Assembly (NCBI GenBank): GCA_023418355.1
Contig: JAEZZU010000095.1
Span: forward strand, 1 to 14,678
Reading direction: 5' to 3'
DNA length: 14,678 nucleotides
Source: Pseudomonadota bacterium
Lineage (GTDB): Bacteria; Pseudomonadota; Gammaproteobacteria; Burkholderiales; Burkholderiaceae_C
The notes beneath the pieces are model-generated. The model did not search any database, had not been told where the DNA came from, and saw nothing but the letters and a program-made list of their open reading frames with translations. Shown in pieces: positions 1 to 7,507 of this stretch. Position numbers and translations under genes: made by a program. How positions within the stretch are numbered: the first letter of the stretch is position 1; each line of letters begins with the position of its first letter.

Positions 1-83
1 GCCCAGCAAAACTGGGTAGTGGGAAAGTCTTGGAAACCACGTCAAACTCAGTACAAACAACTGAGCAAGTATCCACAACAAAT

Positions 84-124
84 CAAAGAAAAATGCCGTT
101 CACTTGGCTTAAGTGAACGGCATT
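84..124 (-). terminator. Intrinsic terminator of the dosC-like gene
   Basis: A perfect 14-bp inverted repeat (arms 92-105 and 111-124, 5-nt loop) lies 38 bp past the stop of the minus-strand diguanylate cyclase. Read on the minus strand the stem is followed directly by a T-rich run (TTTTTCTTT). There is no T-run on the plus-strand side, so it works for the minus strand only. The remaining bases 1-83 hold only short hairpins (for example CTCAGT/ACTGAG near 47-65) and no gene. Confidence 0.85.
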
Positions 125-161
125 AGCTGAACAGCGCCTTTTTTGTTTGCGGAGCCCAGAC

Positions 162-1535
162 TCAATCCGCACAGACTTCTGCAGCGCTGACCACGCGATT
201 GCGCCCTTTGGCCTTGGCTTCGTACAAAGCCTCATCACTGCGCCGCAGCACCTGCTGGTAATCCGGATGTCCATCAAAGGTCGACACACCAATGCTGACG
301 GTCAGGAACAGCGGATTTTTCTGAGGCATGCTGAACGGCGTCTTTTCCACGCAGGCACGCAGTTTCTCAGCCACATGCAAGGCGGCCACCGGGCTGGTAT
401 CCACGAGCAGCAGCAAAAACTCTTCGCCCCCCAGACGGAATACATAGTCACCACCGCGGCTGTTATCGCTGAGCAGAACCGCCATCTGCTGCAGCACGGC
501 GTCTCCGCATTCATGGCCCCAGGTGTCGTTGATGCGTTTGAAGTAATCGATGTCTACGGTCAGCACGCTGAACACCGTGCCGCTCTCGCGCGCCATGGCG
601 ATTTCCTTGCTCAGGACGACTGGCAGGAACTTGCGGTTGAGCAACTGCGTCAGCGCATCACGCCCCGCATCCATCTGGCTGTTGTATTCAAACAGGGCTT
701 CCAGATTCAGGCTGATATTGCGTGTCTGCTCCCGCAGAGCATTCAGATGCTGCAGGCTTTCCTGCTGCGAGGCCTGGGCAAACGCAGGCAGCAAATGGTG
801 GTCGATGTGCTCCATCGCCTTCTGAATCTGCCCAACCTCTGCCAGCCCCTGAAAGATATGTGCACCCTTATGGCGAAACCACAGACCAAAGTCAGAACTG
901 CCCAGCGTAGGCATGGCCATGGCTGAATTGCCCAGCGCATGGCTGTACAGGCACTGGTTCTGCCAGTCCAGCAGCTCTGCGCGGCGACGCTCACGCAGCG
1001 TTGCCACGTTGTGCGTCAACGAAAACAGCCGGTACGCCTCCTTGGAGCGGGAGCTGCGCTCGCGCGATGTGGCGTAGGCCTGTGCCATGATTTCCATGGC
1101 CAGGTCCATCACCCGCGCAATGAGCTGCATGGCGGCAAGACGCTCGACCTCGGTCAGCTGGGAATGCACCATGACCAGGTTGCAGATACCGTCCTTGATG
1201 CGAGAAGCCCCACGCAACACCAGATAGACCGGCAGATCAATGCGTGCATGCACCTCACCAATCTTGACCTGGCGCTGCGCCTGCGCTTCCAGGTCGGCCT
1301 CGGGGTCCAGCGCATAGACCTCCTGCAGCCACATCTGCATGGAAGGCTTCAGCCGTGTCTGCACCTGTTCGTGCGAGAGGAAGATTTGCGCCGTCTCATC
1401 TTCCAGCATGGCCTGATAAAAGTGCGAGGCCAGCAGCGCGCTGTGCTCATGCACCAGCTGCTGCACCACCGCCCGAACCCGAGAAGTAAAGCACAGCAAA
1501 GTGCTGCGCCACTCCACTGCATACGCAGGAGACAT
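162..1535 (-). CDS. dosC: Globin-coupled heme oxygen-sensing diguanylate cyclase, DosC-like
   Basis: This enzyme is predicted to make cyclic di-GMP from two GTP under control of heme-bound oxygen, in the cytosol. The 457-residue product matches E. coli DosC (460 aa) along its length. The N-terminal globin domain (about 15-155) keeps the DosC heme-pocket residues: Tyr40 (E. coli Tyr43), Leu62 (Leu65) and the proximal His96 in EVHAR (His98). A middle domain holds SDFGLWFRHKG (214-224), also DosC-like. The GGDEF domain (about 290-450) has VDIDYFK, the active signature GGEEF (369-373) and the product-inhibition site RGGD (360-363), five residues upstream. I start at 1535 because GGAG lies 5 nt before that ATG and the reading aligns with DosC; an upstream in-frame ATG at 1610 would add 25 residues not seen in the family. 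In E. coli dosC is paired with the phosphodiesterase dosP; no such neighbour is visible here, though the downstream side is cut by the window edge. Confidence 0.92.
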   Translation of the reverse strand: MSPAYAVEWRSTLLCFTSRVRAVVQQLVHEHSALLASHFYQAMLEDETAQIFLSHEQVQTRLKPSMQMWLQEVYALDPEADLEAQAQRQVKIGEVHARIDLPVYLVLRGASRIKDGICNLVMVHSQLTEVERLAAMQLIARVMDLAMEIMAQAYATSRERSSRSKEAYRLFSLTHNVATLRERRRAELLDWQNQCLYSHALGNSAMAMPTLGSSDFGLWFRHKGAHIFQGLAEVGQIQKAMEHIDHHLLPAFAQASQQESLQHLNALREQTRNISLNLEALFEYNSQMDAGRDALTQLLNRKFLPVVLSKEIAMARESGTVFSVLTVDIDYFKRINDTWGHECGDAVLQQMAVLLSDNSRGGDYVFRLGGEEFLLLLVDTSPVAALHVAEKLRACVEKTPFSMPQKNPLFLTVSIGVSTFDGHPDYQQVLRRSDEALYEAKAKGRNRVVSAAEVCAD

Positions 1536-1730
1536 TCCAACTCCAGAAAACCCGGCGCCTGACACGCCACACACTACACAACCTGCAGCAACTAGGCATC
1601 CTAGCTGCAAGCACCCCTCGCTTCAGCACTCCCACCCGGAATCGCTTGATTTCTTCAGCATTTTTTCAGGCTTTGAGCAAAAGCAAGAACTCACTTCCCC
1701 AAAGTCGATAGGAATGCCCTGCCAAGCATG

Positions 1731-1754
1731 AAAAAAAGGAGCCACCTGGGCCCC
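1731..1754 (-). terminator. Intrinsic terminator of the cnoX-like gene
   Basis: On the minus strand, GGGGCC and GGCTCC pair (6 bp, one G-U) across a 5-nt loop and are followed by seven T. The structure begins 7 nt past the stop of the thioredoxin-TPR gene. It separates that gene from dosC, which has about 195 bp of its own upstream sequence. Confidence 0.8.
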
Positions 1755-1760
1755 TCATCC

Positions 1761-2717
1761 TCAATTGAGCGCCATGCTCAGCTTGCGGCGGTAGCTGTTG
1801 ACCAGCGCAGTAGCCTCGTCCTGCTCTGCGCTGCTCTTGCCCAGAATCTGGATGCCGCCTGCGTTCTGGCCAGGGGTGGCATCCTGCTTTTTGGGCTTGG
1901 CGGGCGTGAGCAGTTCCAGAATCGCCACATACAGCTTGCGCGCTGCCTGCTCGTTCCAGGTCTTGTCGCGCATGATGATTTCCAGCAGCTCTTCCATGGA
2001 AGCCGTCCACTGGCCTTCGGCAGCCAGCACCTGAGCCTTGGCAAAGCGCGTATCAAAGTCGCGCTTGTTCTGGGCAATGGCGGCGTCGAACTGTTCGATG
2101 GGCCAGTTGCCACGGTCGTCGTTCTGCACAAACAGCATGCACTGCAGCCACTGGTGCAGCGCTTCAAAGCGCAGGGGCTGCGGGATGCGCTTGAGCGGCT
2201 CGTGCAGCAGCTCGGCAGCAGGTTCGTAGTTGCCGGTCGCAATCAAGAGGCGTACATAGTCAAAGCGCGCATCGTCGTTGGCGGGATCAGCGGCCAAGGC
2301 ATCGGCCAGCTTTTGCAGGGCCGCTTGCGTGTCGCCCTGCTCCAGCATTTGCTGGGCTTCGTCCACTTCCGCTTCTGCGGCCAATGCATCTTCAGAGGGA
2401 AGATGCTTGTCCAGGAACTCACGCACCTGGCCTTCGGTCTGCGCGCCCATGAAGCCATCGACCGGGCGGCCGCCGATCATCAGCACGCAGGTAGGCACGC
2501 TGCGGATGCCGAACATGCCGGCAATCTGCTGGTTGGCATCCACATCCACCTTGGCCAGCTTGAAGCGGCCCGCGTATTCGACCTCCAGCTTTTCCAGCGT
2601 GGGCACCAGCGTCTTGCAAGGGCCGCACCATGTGGCCCAGAAGTCCACCAGCACAGGGGTGGTCATGGAGGCGGCAACCACCTCGGTCTCAAAGTTCTGA
2701 ATGGTGATATCGATCAT
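1761..2717 (-). CDS. cnoX: Thioredoxin-TPR co-chaperone (chaperedoxin), CnoX/YbbN family
   Basis: Family members combine a thioredoxin fold with TPR repeats, hold unfolded or oxidised proteins and pass them to GroEL/DnaK in the cytosol. The 318-residue product has a thioredoxin domain (about 1-107) with the complete WCGPC redox motif at 30-34 and the cis-proline in SVPT (Pro75). A linker follows, then an alpha-helical TPR-like region (about 115-300) containing AQQMLEQGDTQAALQKLADA. E. coli YbbN has lost the catalytic Cys pair, whereas this copy keeps it, so it should be redox-active. I start at 2717, where AGGGA lies 7 nt upstream and the sequence begins like YbbN (MIDITIQNFE); an ATG at 2750 would add 11 residues. 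It is transcribed alone, divergently from purE, and has its own terminator. Confidence 0.88.
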   Translation of the reverse strand: MIDITIQNFETEVVAASMTTPVLVDFWATWCGPCKTLVPTLEKLEVEYAGRFKLAKVDVDANQQIAGMFGIRSVPTCVLMIGGRPVDGFMGAQTEGQVREFLDKHLPSEDALAAEAEVDEAQQMLEQGDTQAALQKLADALAADPANDDARFDYVRLLIATGNYEPAAELLHEPLKRIPQPLRFEALHQWLQCMLFVQNDDRGNWPIEQFDAAIAQNKRDFDTRFAKAQVLAAEGQWTASMEELLEIIMRDKTWNEQAARKLYVAILELLTPAKPKKQDATPGQNAGGIQILGKSSAEQDEATALVNSYRRKLSMALN

Positions 2718-2787
2718 CGGGCTGTCCCTGGGGTGCGCAGTGCTGCGCAAAAATGATGTGAAGCGCCCACAAAGGCGTATGACGCTG

Positions 2788-2815
2788 ATTCTCTAGCAAA
2801 TTGGCCGTCTGCCAA
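2788..2815 (-). promoter_or_regulatory. Candidate sigma-70 promoter for the cnoX-like gene
   Basis: On the minus strand TTGGCA (2815-2810, one mismatch to TTGACA) is followed after 16 nt by GAGAAT (2793-2788, two mismatches to TATAAT). This predicts a start near 2781 and a leader of about 64 nt. The -35 overlaps a small palindrome, TTGGC-N5-GCCAA (2801-2815). Seen by eye only. Confidence 0.4.
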
Positions 2816-2910
2816 GCACGGTATGCCCTGCAGATGCGCACGCTGCCAACAATTTCAAGCCAGCGGATATGACGAGCCCCCTGTCCACGCGCCGGCCCAG
2901 GGCTTGCCCG

Positions 2911-2916
2911 TAAAAT
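2911..2916 (+). promoter_or_regulatory. Candidate -10 element for purEK
   Basis: TAAAAT matches TATAAT at five of six positions and is followed by CCGC. It lies 46 nt before the purE ATG. No convincing -35 hexamer is visible at the usual spacing. Confidence 0.35.
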
Positions 2917-2962
2917 CCGCAGTTCCACTTGGCTGGGCCGCAAGCGCCCTTTGAGAGAGAAC

Positions 2963-3457
2963 ATGAACCCCATCCAGATCGGTGTGGTCATGGGTTCCAG
3001 CAGCGACTGGGACACCATGCAACACGCAGTTGCCATCCTCCAGCAATTCGGTATCGCTTTTGAAGCGCAAGTGGTTTCGGCCCACCGCATGCCTGACGAC
3101 ATGTTCCGCTACGCAGAAGCTGCGGCTGAGCGCGGCCTCAAGGCCATCATTGCAGGCGCGGGCGGCGCCGCCCACCTGCCCGGCATGATTGCCGCCAAGA
3201 CCCCCGTGCCCGTGCTGGGCGTGCCTGTGGCCAGCCGCCATCTGCAAGGCGTGGATTCGCTGCACTCCATCGTGCAGATGCCCAAGGGCGTGCCTGTGGC
3301 GACCTTTGCCATTGGCAACGCCGGTGCCGCCAACGCCGCTCTGTTTGCCGTGGCCCTGCTGGCCAATGAAGACCCAGCCCTGCGCGAAAAGCTCAACGCC
3401 TTCCGCGCCGAGCAGACCGAAGCGGCCCGCAACATGACCTTGCCGGTGAACGCATGA
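2963..3457 (+). CDS. purE: N5-carboxyaminoimidazole ribonucleotide mutase PurE
   Basis: PurE (class I) moves the carboxyl group of N5-CAIR to carbon 4 to give CAIR in de novo purine synthesis, acting right after PurK. The 164-residue product is close to the E. coli length (169) and has the family landmarks: the phosphate-binding GSSSDW (11-16), SAHRMP with the catalytic His41 (39-44), and AGAGGAAHLPGM (64-75). The start at 2963 is chosen because GAGAGA lies just upstream and the protein begins with the family's N-terminal strand; a TTG at 2951 would add only four residues. Its stop overlaps the purK start by ATGA, so the two are almost certainly translationally coupled. The presence of purK supports the mutase role over the class II carboxylase. 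Confidence 0.97.
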   Translation: MNPIQIGVVMGSSSDWDTMQHAVAILQQFGIAFEAQVVSAHRMPDDMFRYAEAAAERGLKAIIAGAGGAAHLPGMIAAKTPVPVLGVPVASRHLQGVDSLHSIVQMPKGVPVATFAIGNAGAANAALFAVALLANEDPALREKLNAFRAEQTEAARNMTLPVNA

Positions 3458-4635
3458 GCCAGAACGACCACCAAGATCCAACGGTGATCCTGCCCGGCGC
3501 CACGCTGGGCGTGCTCGGTGGCGGCCAGCTCGGCCGCATGTTTGCCCATGCAGCGCAGGCCATGGGCTACTTCACCGCCGTGCTGGACAAGGACGCGACC
3601 AGCCCCGCCGGTCTGGTGAGCCACCACCATATCCGCACCGGTTACGAAGACCCGCAAGGTCTGGCCGAACTTGCCAAGCTGTGCGCGGCTGTCACCACCG
3701 AATTCGAGAACGTGCCCGCCGGTGCGCTCAACACCCTGGCGCAAAGCCTGCCCGTGTCGCCTGCTGGCAGCTCAGTCGCAATTGCGCAGGACCGTGCCAA
3801 GGAAAAGGCCCACTTTGTGCAGTGCGGCGTACCCGTCGCGCCCCATGCCGTGATTGAAACGCCCGAGCAATTGGCCGCTGTCTCGGCCGATCTGCTGCCC
3901 GGCATTTTGAAAACCTCACGCATGGGCTATGACGGCAAGGGCCAGGTGCGCGTCAAGACCCTGGAAGAACTCGCCAAGGCCTGGGACGATCTGGGCCGCG
4001 TGGCCTGCGTGCTGGAAAAAATGCTGCCACTGGCGCACGAGTGCTCCGTCATCGTGGCACGTGGCCGTGATGGCACCATCGTGAACCTGCCCGTGCAGCG
4101 CAATCTGCACCGCGACGGCATTTTGGCCGTGACCGAGGTGTATGAAGGTAATGTGCCTGCAGCGCAAGCTAGCCAAGCGCTTGCCGCTGCAAAGTCGGTA
4201 GCGCAAGGACTGAACTACGTCGGCGTGCTGTGCGTGGAGTTCTTTGTGCTGCAAGACGGCTCGCTGGTGGTGAACGAAATCGCCCCCCGCCCGCACAACA
4301 GCGGCCACTACAGCCAGAACGGCTGCGATGTCTCGCAGTTTGAGCTGCAGGTGCGATGCATGACGGGTCTGCCGCTGGTGCAGCCCCGCCTGCACAGCCC
4401 GACCATCATGCTGAATCTGCTGGGTGACCTGTGGTTCAAGGACAGCGACACCGCCAAGCCCCCCGCCTGGGACCAGGTACTGGCCTTGCCCGGCTGCCAT
4501 CTGCACCTGTACGGCAAGGTGGACGCCAAGCGCGCGCGCAAGATGGGGCACCTGAACATCACAGGCGCTACGCCGGAACAGGTGCGCGCCACAGCGCTCA
4601 AGGCGGCTGACATTCTGGGCATTGCGCCGTTCTAA
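3454..4635 (+). CDS. purK: 5-(carboxyamino)imidazole ribonucleotide synthase PurK
   Basis: PurK uses ATP and bicarbonate to carboxylate AIR to N5-CAIR, the substrate of PurE. The 393-residue product is a complete ATP-grasp enzyme. It has the N-terminal Rossmann-like GVLGGGQLGRMF (19-30), TTEFENVP (81-88), the ATP-grasp segment ILKTSRMGYDGKGQ (151-164), VLEKMLPLAHECSV (186-199) and the metal-binding NEIAPRPHNSGHY (274-286). It is somewhat longer than E. coli PurK (355 aa), partly from about a dozen extra N-terminal residues before the first strand. It starts within the purE stop (ATGA) and is the last gene of the pair; a large hairpin structure follows. Confidence 0.97.
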   Translation: MSQNDHQDPTVILPGATLGVLGGGQLGRMFAHAAQAMGYFTAVLDKDATSPAGLVSHHHIRTGYEDPQGLAELAKLCAAVTTEFENVPAGALNTLAQSLPVSPAGSSVAIAQDRAKEKAHFVQCGVPVAPHAVIETPEQLAAVSADLLPGILKTSRMGYDGKGQVRVKTLEELAKAWDDLGRVACVLEKMLPLAHECSVIVARGRDGTIVNLPVQRNLHRDGILAVTEVYEGNVPAAQASQALAAAKSVAQGLNYVGVLCVEFFVLQDGSLVVNEIAPRPHNSGHYSQNGCDVSQFELQVRCMTGLPLVQPRLHSPTIMLNLLGDLWFKDSDTAKPPAWDQVLALPGCHLHLYGKVDAKRARKMGHLNITGATPEQVRATALKAADILGIAPF

Positions 4636-4650
4636 GCGGCCAACGCTTGC

Positions 4651-4745
4651 AAAAAAGAAGCTGCTTGCGCTGATTCAGCAAAGGTTTCAGATAGTTTTCC
4701 ATCTGAAACCTTGGTTCTTTCAGCGCTGGCAGCTATGAATTTTTT
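4651..4745 (+). terminator. Compound hairpin after purK, probable terminator built from an intergenic repeat
   Basis: An outer stem (AGCTGC-TT-GCGCTGA at 4659-4673 with TCAGCGC-TG-GCAGCT at 4720-4734, 13 of 15 paired) encloses a perfect 12-bp inner stem (4681-4692 with 4701-4712). Six A precede it and six T (4740-4745) follow, so transcripts leaving purK could terminate here. The right arm carries the AGCGCTKRYAGCTATG motif that recurs at 10921 and 13019. Confidence 0.55.
4722..4737 (+). repeat. Intergenic repeat AGCGCTKRYAGCTATG, copy 1
   Basis: Reads AGCGCTGGCAGCTATG. It shares the core AGCGCT-N3-AGCTATG with two other intergenic copies, all on the plus strand. Here it is one arm of a larger inverted repeat. 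Confidence 0.6.
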
Positions 4746-4852
4746 ATGCGCATGCCGCTATTCCCATGCATCTACACGCATGGAGCGGGGGCATCGCGCC
4801 GCGCGTTTGGCGGCTACAGCTGCTGCGCAGAAAATACGGTTTTCTACAGGCC

Positions 4853-4885
4853 ACGCCCTTGCTTAAAACACTTAAGCAAGGGCGT
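4853..4885. repeat. Perfect 14-bp inverted repeat in the sua5 leader
   Basis: Arms 4853-4866 and 4872-4885 (ACGCCCTTGCTTAA and its complement) flank a 5-nt loop, ending 38 nt before the sua5 ATG. No T-run follows on either strand, so it is not a standard terminator; a leader hairpin or protein operator is possible. A second palindrome, AGAAAA-N5-TTTTCT, lies just upstream at 4829-4845. The rest of 4746-4828 shows nothing I can name. Confidence 0.6.
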
Positions 4886-4923
4886 CTGCATTGGCGAGCC
4901 ATTGACACACAAAGGACATCAAG

Positions 4924-5922
4924 ATGATTTTGGATGGACAGCTTCAAGCATCGGTACAAGCCGCAGCAGCCGCGCTGCAGCGCGGTGAGCTGCTGGGCTT
5001 GCCTACCGAAACCGTCTATGGCTTAGCCGCTGACAGCGACAACGATGCCGCCGTCGCCCAGATCTTCACCGCCAAGGGCCGCCCGGCCAACCACCCGCTG
5101 ATCGTGCATGTGGCTGACGCCGAGGCCATCACCCGCTACGCCAAGGAAGTGCCACTGTTTGCCCAGCAGCTGATTGATGCTTTCTGGCCCGGCCCGCTGA
5201 CGCTGATCCTTCCCCGCCTGCCCGATGCGGCCAAGGCATCCACCGGCGGCCAGGACAGCGTGGGCCTGCGCTGCCCCTCGCACCCTGTGGCACATGCGCT
5301 GCTCAAGGCTTGCCAGCAGCTCAACCCGCCCGTGTGGGGCGTGTCTGCCCCCAGCGCCAACAAGTTCGGCCGCGTGAGTCCCACCACAGCCCAGCACGTC
5401 GCCACCGAGTTTGGTGATGATCTGCTGGTGCTCGACGGCGGCGCCTGCGAAGTCGGCATTGAATCGACCATCGTCGACTGCACGCGCGGCGTGCCCGTGC
5501 TGCTGCGCCCCGGCGCGATCACACGCGACGATATTGAGCGCGCCTGCGGCCAGCGTCCGCTCTCCAAAGAAGAGCTGCCAGCGCATACCCCACGCGCCTC
5601 AGGCACCCTTTTGGCCCACTATGCACCCAACGCCAAGGTACGTTTGATGGATGCCAAGCAGCTGCAATCCGCCTTGGATTTACTCGGAACAGAAGGCAAA
5701 AATATTGCCGTGTATCACCGCAGCCCGCTGAAAAACGCCTCCAAGGGCGTGCATCTGCGCGCCATGCCCCAGCAGGCACTGGGCGCCGCCCACGAGCTGT
5801 TTGGTGCACTGCGTGACTTTGATGAGATCGGCGCCCAGCTGATCTGGATTGAAACCCCGCCCGATACGGCTGACTGGGAAGGCGTGCGTGACCGTCTGCA
5901 GCGCGCAGCGGCTGCGGGTTAA
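4924..5922 (+). CDS. sua5: L-threonylcarbamoyladenylate synthase, two-domain Sua5 type
   Basis: Sua5/TsaC makes threonylcarbamoyl-AMP from threonine, bicarbonate and ATP, the first step of the t6A37 modification of ANN-decoding tRNAs. The 332-residue product has the full YrdC domain (about 8-200): PTETVYGLAADS (28-39), KGRPANHPLIVH (51-62), WPGPLTLIL (88-96), PSANKFGRVSPTTAQHV (143-159), GIESTIVDC (178-186) and LLRPGAIT (193-200). After the linker ASGTLLAHYAPNA (225-237) comes a C-terminal Sua5 domain (about 238-332), absent from the short E. coli TsaC. The start is supported by AAAGGA 7 nt upstream. It is a single plus-strand gene converging on dacB. tsaB, which acts later in the same pathway, lies 1.6 kb downstream. 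Confidence 0.95.
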   Translation: MILDGQLQASVQAAAAALQRGELLGLPTETVYGLAADSDNDAAVAQIFTAKGRPANHPLIVHVADAEAITRYAKEVPLFAQQLIDAFWPGPLTLILPRLPDAAKASTGGQDSVGLRCPSHPVAHALLKACQQLNPPVWGVSAPSANKFGRVSPTTAQHVATEFGDDLLVLDGGACEVGIESTIVDCTRGVPVLLRPGAITRDDIERACGQRPLSKEELPAHTPRASGTLLAHYAPNAKVRLMDAKQLQSALDLLGTEGKNIAVYHRSPLKNASKGVHLRAMPQQALGAAHELFGALRDFDEIGAQLIWIETPPDTADWEGVRDRLQRAAAAG

Positions 5923-5931
5923 ACCCTTCCT

Positions 5932-5965
5932 AAAAAGAAACCGGCTTGAATGCCGGTTTTCTTTT
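5932..5965. terminator. Bidirectional terminator between sua5 and dacB
   Basis: AAACCGGC (5938-5945) and GCCGGTTT (5952-5959) form an 8-bp stem with a 6-nt loop. A-rich sequence on the left and T-rich sequence on the right give a T-run in both directions. It fills the gap between the sua5 stop (5922) and the dacB stop (5966). Confidence 0.9.
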
Positions 5966-7381
5966 TTAGTCCTGCGCCACCCAGTCCACCAACGCATCCA
6001 TCACTGGCCGTGCCCCCCCCGCATTGGGGTGGTTGATCATGGCCACCAGCACATAGCGCTGGCCAGAGTTGCCGTCCACATACCCCGCCAGCGCATTCGT
6101 GTCGCGCAACGAGCCCGTTTTCAGGTGGGCATTGGCACTGGCCTTGCTGCGGCGCAAAGTGCCATCCATGCCAGAAATAGGCATGGAAGACACGAACTCC
6201 GGCATCACGGAAGAGGTCCAGGCCGACTGCAGCATGCGGCCCAGCGCCTGTGCGCTGATGCGTGCCTGACGGCTCAGGCCGGCACCGTTTTCCACAACCG
6301 GCATGTCCTGCGCAGGCCAGCGCAGCTGCCACCACTGGGCCAGCGCCGTGCGCCCTGCATCAAAGCTGCCCACGCCCAGACGCTCCTTGCCCAGCGTCAG
6401 CAGCAGCTGCTGGGTCATGACGTTGTTGCTGTATTTGTTGATATCGCGCACCACTTCGGCCAGTGCTGGGGACTGGTTGGCCCACACGGGCTTGAGTCCA
6501 GCAGGGACGACGCCCTCACGCACACTGCCGGTGATCTGGCCACCCATGCTGCGCCACATGCCTTCAATGGCCTTGAGCGAGAACTTCTCAGGCTCTGGCA
6601 GGGCCACGGGCCAGTTCTTGTCTCCACAGCTGGCCGGGTAGCTGCCGCGCAGCTGCAGGCGCTGCGGGTCGCTCCAGTCGGCCTGCAGCTGCGCGCGCCA
6701 GTCCCCGCAGGCAGTGCCTGCAGGCGCCAGCGGCACAGACGCCGGTGCCTGGATACCTGCCAGCGGCAGTTCATAGTGGATGCGGGCCACGCCAGCGGCA
6801 GGGTCGGGGATAAAGCCCAGCACCTGGGTCTTGTAGTTCACCAGCAGGGCATCCGGCCCGGCGTTGTAGGGCTTGAAGGGCTCACCATCAAAGGCCGCGG
6901 GGTCATGGCCCTGCACCTCAAAGGCGCTGCGGTCCACCACGATGTCGCCCACAATGACTTTGACGCCCATGCCCTGCAGGCGCCCCAGCATCAGCCACAG
7001 GCGCTCGGACACCAGCTTGGGATCGCCCGAGCCCTGGATATAGACCGTGCCGCGAAAAGCGCCGTTGTCCATCACCCCATCCAGATACAGCGGCGTGCGC
7101 CACACATAGGTGGGGCCCAGCTGCTCCAGCGCGGCATACGTGGTCACCAGCTTCATGACTGAAGCCGGGTTCATGGAGGTCTGCGCCTGCCACGTCAGGC
7201 GAGGCTGCTGTGCCTCCACCGGCGCGACATAGACAGACACCGCACTGGCCGGAATCTGCGCGCGCGCCAGCGCGGCCGCTACGGGCGCAGGCAAGGACTG
7301 GGCAGCTGCACTGGCTGCAGCACACATGGCCGCCACGGCCATACTCTGGCGCACACTGCGCCGCAACAAGGATTTCCACAT
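5966..7381 (-). CDS. dacB: D-alanyl-D-alanine carboxypeptidase/endopeptidase, PBP4 (DacB) type
   Basis: A class C low-molecular-mass penicillin-binding protein (peptidase family S13) that removes terminal D-Ala from stem peptides and cleaves D-Ala-mDAP cross-links in the periplasm. The 471-residue product starts with a signal peptide (about 1-27, basic KSLLRRSVRQ, then an Ala-rich core, likely cut after ASAAA). It has the active-site SVMK (Ser74, Lys77), the second motif SNN (318-320) and the third motif KTG (421-423). As in PBP4, a long insertion separates the first and second motifs. I start at 7381 because this gives a well-formed signal peptide; the open frame continues far upstream but only as antisense of tsaB. 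No Shine-Dalgarno is visible before this ATG; a TACACT hexamer ends 8 nt upstream, so the transcript may be leaderless. It is divergent from tsaB. Confidence 0.94.
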   Translation of the reverse strand: MWKSLLRRSVRQSMAVAAMCAAASAAAQSLPAPVAAALARAQIPASAVSVYVAPVEAQQPRLTWQAQTSMNPASVMKLVTTYAALEQLGPTYVWRTPLYLDGVMDNGAFRGTVYIQGSGDPKLVSERLWLMLGRLQGMGVKVIVGDIVVDRSAFEVQGHDPAAFDGEPFKPYNAGPDALLVNYKTQVLGFIPDPAAGVARIHYELPLAGIQAPASVPLAPAGTACGDWRAQLQADWSDPQRLQLRGSYPASCGDKNWPVALPEPEKFSLKAIEGMWRSMGGQITGSVREGVVPAGLKPVWANQSPALAEVVRDINKYSNNVMTQQLLLTLGKERLGVGSFDAGRTALAQWWQLRWPAQDMPVVENGAGLSRQARISAQALGRMLQSAWTSSVMPEFVSSMPISGMDGTLRRSKASANAHLKTGSLRDTNALAGYVDGNSGQRYVLVAMINHPNAGGARPVMDALVDWVAQD

Positions 7382-7389
7382 GGTCGCAA

Positions 7390-7395
7390 AGTGTA
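7390..7395 (-). promoter_or_regulatory. Candidate -10 element for a leaderless dacB transcript
   Basis: On the minus strand TACACT (four of six to TATAAT) ends 8 nt before the dacB ATG, which would put the transcript start at or next to the start codon. No clear -35 is visible. Confidence 0.3.
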
Positions 7396-7465
7396 GAGGT
7401 GGCCTGCGCGGTTTTGCCAGAGCCCACGCGCATGACAATGCCATGCCGCCGATAATTGCAAGCTG

Positions 7466-7491
7466 GGACGCCACGTGGGCGTCCGTTTTTT
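7466..7491 (+). terminator. Terminator-like hairpin in the tsaB leader
   Basis: GGACGCC (7466-7472) and GGCGTCC (7478-7484) form a perfect 7-bp GC-rich stem with loop ACGTG, followed by G and six T (7486-7491). It sits 16 nt before the tsaB ATG with no plus-strand gene upstream, so it may be an attenuator or a barrier to antisense readthrough rather than a normal gene-end terminator. Confidence 0.6.
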
Positions 7492-7507
7492 CTGTGGCGC
7501 GCTCCCT

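Noticed and set aside
147..1562. Plus-strand frames opposite dosC (147-926 and 939-1562)
   Set aside because: Antisense shadows of the cyclase; no domains, no ribosome sites.
1536..1610. Longer dosC start at 1610
   Set aside because: The added 25 residues look like a chance hydrophobic stretch absent from DosC, and the good ribosome site belongs to the 1535 start.
1728..2756. Plus-strand open frame of 342 codons opposite cnoX
   Set aside because: Antisense shadow of a gene with clear thioredoxin motifs; it begins inside the cnoX terminator and has no family features.
5849..7162. Plus-strand open frame of 437 codons across sua5 and dacB
   Set aside because: It is antisense to dacB, whose motifs and signal peptide are clear. 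The translation is rich in His, Arg and Gln with no recognisable domain, typical of a GC-rich shadow frame, and it runs through the bidirectional terminator.
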